From: Cephalopachus bancanus
Lineage: Eukaryota; Chordata; Mammalia; Primates; Tarsiidae
Direction: 5' to 3'
DNA: 64,000 bases
Assembly: GCA_027257055.1 (NCBI GenBank)
Contig: JAPVLO010000575.1
Location: 678,983-742,982, forward strand
This document shows positions 60,891-64,000 of the stretch, in pieces. Numbering within the stretch: position 1 is the first letter of the stretch; every line of letters starts with the position of its first letter. The position numbers were made by a program, and so were the translations under genes. Below the pieces are notes generated by a model. It did not search any database. It saw only the letters and a program-made list of their open reading frames with translations, and was not told the origin of the DNA.

Positions 60891-61082
60891 TTTGTGATTT
60901 CAAGAGTGTAATCTCAACTATAATCAGGATGCCAATGAGTCCCAAATCACAATACCTAATGTTTTCTATGTGACACATTTCCAGCTCTCTGTTAGATATC
61001 TTTACTTGGATGTCCTACAGGCAACATGTCTTCATTGGTTCTCTCTTGCAATGAAATGAATGACTATTTGCCTTGTTAAGAA
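60890..61082 (+). mobile_element. L2 LINE fragment
   Basis: Contains tccagctctctgttagatat and acttggatgtcctacaggca, a hallmark L2 stretch in forward orientation. Confidence 0.6.
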
Positions 61083-61089
61083 AGTTAGA

Positions 61090-61306
61090 CGCGGGTTCGA
61101 GACCCGCCTGGGCAGCAAGACCTCATCTCTACAATAAATAAAAAAAAATCAGCCGGGCGTGGTTGCACGCGCCTGTAATTCCAGCTACTTGGAAGGCTGA
61201 GGCGGAAGGATCGCCGGAGCCCAGCAGGTCGAGGCTGCAGTGGCCGGGAACGGCCACTGCACTCCAGACTGGGTGACAGAGTGAGACTCTGACTCAAAAA
61301 AAAAAG
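61090..61306 (+). mobile_element. 5'-truncated young Alu beginning at the B box
   Basis: Starts gcgggttcgagacccgcc; no 5' ~70 bases. Confidence 0.93.
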
Positions 61307-61344
61307 AAAGCTTGAAATTGTAGGGTCATCTTTAACAGATGGGG

Positions 61345-61572
61345 AATTTCATTAATTCAGCAGATATTCTTTTATTACTTACCAACCTGCCAGGTCCTTT
61401 GCTGAGAGCTGGAGATCCAATGAGAGCTGGGGAACAGAACAGAGATGGTCCTGGTCTTCATGACATAGTCCAATGGGTGAGATGGATATTTCTCCAGGAA
61501 TCCCACAGAAATGTAATCATGAACTGTCATGCAGGGAGAGGACACAATGGTGTAAGAAGTTTATTTATTTAA
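61345..61572 (-). mobile_element. L2 LINE fragment, inverted
   Basis: Reverse L2 3' end: attcagcagatattctttta, ctgccaggtcctttgctgag, gctggagatccaatgagagc. It lies opposite to the L2 piece at 60.9 kb. Confidence 0.55.
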
Positions 61573-61860
61573 TTTTATTTTTGAGTTGGAGTCTCATTCT
61601 GTTGCCTAGGCTGAAGTGCAGTGGCATGTTCATGACCACTACAGCCTCAGCTTGCTGGGCTTTGGCGATCCTTCTGCCTCTTTCATGTAGCTGGAACTAC
61701 AGGCATGTGCCACCATACCCAGGTAAGTTTTTTATTTATTGTGGAGATGAGGTCTCACCAAGTTGCCCAGGCTGGTCTCAAACCAGTGGGTTCAGGCAAT
61801 CCTCTCAACTCGACCTCCCAAAATACTGGGATTATAGGCATGAGCCACCACATCCCGCGG
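61573..61860 (-). mobile_element. Alu dimer, inverted, intermediate
   Basis: gtttattt occurs before and after. Confidence 0.93.
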
Positions 61861-61867
61861 TTTATTT

Positions 61868-62103
61868 TCTTTTTTGAGTTGGAGTCTCACTCTGTTGCCC
61901 AGGCTGGAGTGCAGTGGCACGCTCACGGCCACCTGATCCTTCTGCCTCAGCCTTCCAAGTAGCTGGAACTTCAGGCGTGCATTACCACTCCTGGTTTATT
62001 TTTTTATTTATTGTGGAGACGACGTCTCACCAAGTTGCCCTGGCTGGTCCTGCTTAGCCTCCCAAAGTACTGGGATTATAGGCTTGAGCCACCATACCTG
62101 ACC
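61868..62103 (-). mobile_element. Alu, inverted, with two internal deletions
   Basis: Both arms are shortened near the ggccacc and ctggtcctgcttagcctccc points. Confidence 0.92.
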
Positions 62104-62182
62104 AGTAAGAATTTATAATAGAGAGCCCGACCTAGTAGGGAGGAGAGAGGATGGCCAAGGGAGGCTCAAAATTACTTAAGCC

Positions 62183-62820
62183 AGCCGGGCTCGGTGGCTT
62201 AGCCTGTAATCCCGCAACTTGGGAGGCTGAGGTGAGTGAACTGCCTGAGCCCGTGGATTCGAGCCCTGCCTGGGCAGCGAGATCTCATCTCTACAATAAA
62301 TCAAAAAAACAGCCGGGCGTGGTAGCGCATGCCTGTAATTCTGGCTACTTGGAAGGCTGAGGCGGAAGGATCACGGAGCCCAGCAGGTCGAGGCTGCGGT
62401 GGCCGGGAGCGGCCACTGGACTCCAGTCTGGGCGACAGAGTGAGACTCCAACTCAAAAAAAAAAAAATCAAAAAATTAGCCGAGTGTGGTTGCGCGTGCC
62501 TGTAGTTCCAGCTACTCGGAAGGCTGAGGCGGAAGGATCGCCGGAGCCCAGCAGGTCGAGGCTGCGGTGGCCGGGAGTGGCCACTGCACTCCGGTCTGGG
62601 CAACAGAGTGAGACTCCAACTCAAAAAAAAAAAAAACACAAAAACAAAAGAAAAAACAAACAAACAAAAAATGAACCAGGCATGGTAGCATGCGCCTGTA
62701 GTTCCGGCTATTTGGAAGGCTGAAGTGGAAGGATTGCAGGAGCCTAGCAGGCGTGGTGGCCGTTAGCATGCTACTGTACTCCAGCCTGGGCAACAGAGTG
62801 AATCTCCAACTAATTAATTG
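62183..62820 (+). mobile_element. Four-armed Alu (L-R-R-R)
   Basis: Young dimer to ~62,463, second right arm to ~62,634, third diverged right arm to ~62,812. Confidence 0.85.
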
Positions 62821-62938
62821 TAGAAATGAGGTCCCACCAAGTTGCTCCAGCTGGTCTCGAACCTGCAGGCTCAGGCAATCCACTTGCCTCACCCTCCCAA
62901 AGTGCTGGGATTATAAACTGAGCCACCGAGCCCAGCCC
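62815..62938 (-). mobile_element. Alu left monomer, inverted
   Basis: ttgtagaaatgaggtcccac to gagcccagcc, fused to the multi-arm Alu. Confidence 0.9.
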
Positions 62939-62947
62939 GATCTGTTT

Positions 62948-63224
62948 CTTTTTTTTGAGTTGGAGTCTCACTCTGTCGCCCAGACTGGAGTGCAGTGGCC
63001 GCTCCCGGCCACCGCAGCCTCGACCTGCTGGACTCCGGCGATCCTTCCGCCTCAGCCTTCCAAGTAGTCGGAACTACAGGCGCGTGCTACCATGCCCAGC
63101 TAATTTTTTGATTTATTGTAGAGATGAGGTCTCGCCAAGTTGCCCAGGCGGGTCTCGAACCCGTGGGTTCAGGCAATCCACTCACCTCAGCCTACCAAAG
63201 CGCTGGGATTACATGATCCGTTTC
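62948..63224 (-). mobile_element. Alu dimer, inverted, lineage-specific, 5' end shortened
   Basis: Flanked by gatctgtttctt / gatccgtttctt. Confidence 0.95.
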
Positions 63225-63225
63225 T

Positions 63226-63315
63226 TGACTTGAGTGGTAGTTACATGAATGTTTGGTTTGTAAAATATACTGCTGTATACTTGTGATTTGTGCTCTTTTC
63301 TGTATTTATGTTTGT
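63226..63315 (+). mobile_element. Old L1M-like 3' fragment
   Basis: tgtatacttgtgatttgtgc then tcttttctgtatttatgttt matches the same old L1 3' layout as the 42.7 kb copy. It abuts the inverted MLT1. Confidence 0.4.
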
Positions 63316-63318
63316 GGA

Positions 63319-63675
63319 CTGTTTGGTTTGTTATAACAGAATGCCATAAACTGGGTAGCTTGTAAACAACATTTATTTATTTCTTACTGTTCAGGAGACT
63401 GGGAAATCCAAGATAAAGGCACCAACACATTTGGTGTCTGGTGAGGGCCCTGTTTCTGATAGGTGACGCCTTCTCACTGTATCCTCACATGCTAGAAAGG
63501 ATGAGGGGCCTCATTCAGGGCCCTTTTTAAGGACATTAATCCCATTCACGAGGACTCAGACCCCATATACCTAATTGCTTCCCAAAGGCTGTTCCTCCTA
63601 ATAATGTTGCCTTGGGAGTTAGGATTTTAACACAGAAATTTTAAAGGGACATGGACATTCCAACTACATTAATGC
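63319..63675 (-). mobile_element. MLT1-type MaLR LTR, inverted
   Basis: Reverse complement of MLT1: ataacagaatgccataaact, then actgggaaatccaagataaagg, ccttctcactgtatcctcac and gagttaggattttaacac. It lies in the presumed CASP8AP2 intron. Confidence 0.75.
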
Positions 63676-63756
63676 TATCCAGTCATGCACTGTATAATGT
63701 TCTGGTTAACAATGGAACCATATGCAGTGGTGGTCCCATAAGATTATAATCTCTCA

Positions 63757-63781
63757 TTTATGTATGTATGTATGTATGTAG
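63757..63781 (+). repeat. (TATG)n microsatellite
   Basis: About six tatg units preceding a terminal inverted Alu. Confidence 0.9.
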
Positions 63782-64000
63782 TCAGTCTCACTCTCACCCA
63801 GTCTGGAGTGTGGGGGCACAATCATAGCTCACCACAGCCTTGATCATCATCTGGCATCAGGTGATCCTTCTGTCTCAGCCTCCTACGTAGCTGGGACTAC
63901 AGGCACACATCACCACGACTGGCTGACATTTGTGATTTTTCATAGAGACGGAGTCTCGCTTTGTTGCCTAGGCTGATTTCAGACTCCTGGGCTCAAGTAA
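63782..64000 (-). mobile_element. Alu, inverted, AluJ-like, cut by window end
   Basis: gtcagtctcactctcaccca start; runs off the window. Confidence 0.9.

Overview
This is nuclear DNA of a non-human primate, most likely a tarsier (Tarsius/Carlito). About half of it is Alu dimers. The abundant young Alus lack the marks of anthropoid AluS/AluY. They also lack the right-arm signature of lemur and galago Alus (gctgacgccacggcac). They form a private lineage with a ctcagcctgtaatcccgcg start, a cgggttcgagacccg B-box region and an aactcaaaa end. The species call is inference; primate origin is certain.

Positions 1-51,265 (minus strand) are the 5' part of MDN1 (midasin, the Rea1 orthologue), a giant dynein-like AAA+ ATPase of 60S ribosome assembly. 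I placed 24 coding exons by translation, splice dinucleotides and reading phase. They join without a break from the start codon to residue ~1,123, covering the N-terminal domain, AAA1, AAA2 and the Walker A motif of AAA3. The gene leaves the window at position 1. Its promoter is a CpG island at about 50.9-51.7 kb with a perfect CRE, an ETS site and two CACGTG E-boxes.

Positions 51.7-58.8 kb are intergenic: Alus plus three copies of a short poly(A)-signal-bearing repeat. A second CpG island at about 58.8-59.5 kb carries E2F-like sites and two inverted CCAAT boxes. It fits the promoter and noncoding first exon of CASP8AP2 (FLASH) on the plus strand, which is MDN1's head-to-head neighbour in human; that assignment rests on synteny. 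From 59.35 kb to the end is probably its first intron (MIR, L2, L1M, MLT1 and Alu elements).

The MDN1 introns also hold a processed cytochrome c pseudogene (about 24.6-26.7 kb) broken by four later Alus, a hAT-type DNA transposon remnant, a solo LTR, MLT1 LTRs, and L2 and MIR fossils. No tRNA, rRNA, CRISPR or prokaryotic feature was seen. The most unusual material is the Alu lineage itself: paired changes that create a T-arm-like hairpin at the Pol III B box and a longer right-arm hairpin, a free young left monomer, multi-armed Alus, and composite elements carrying captured LTR-like sequence.
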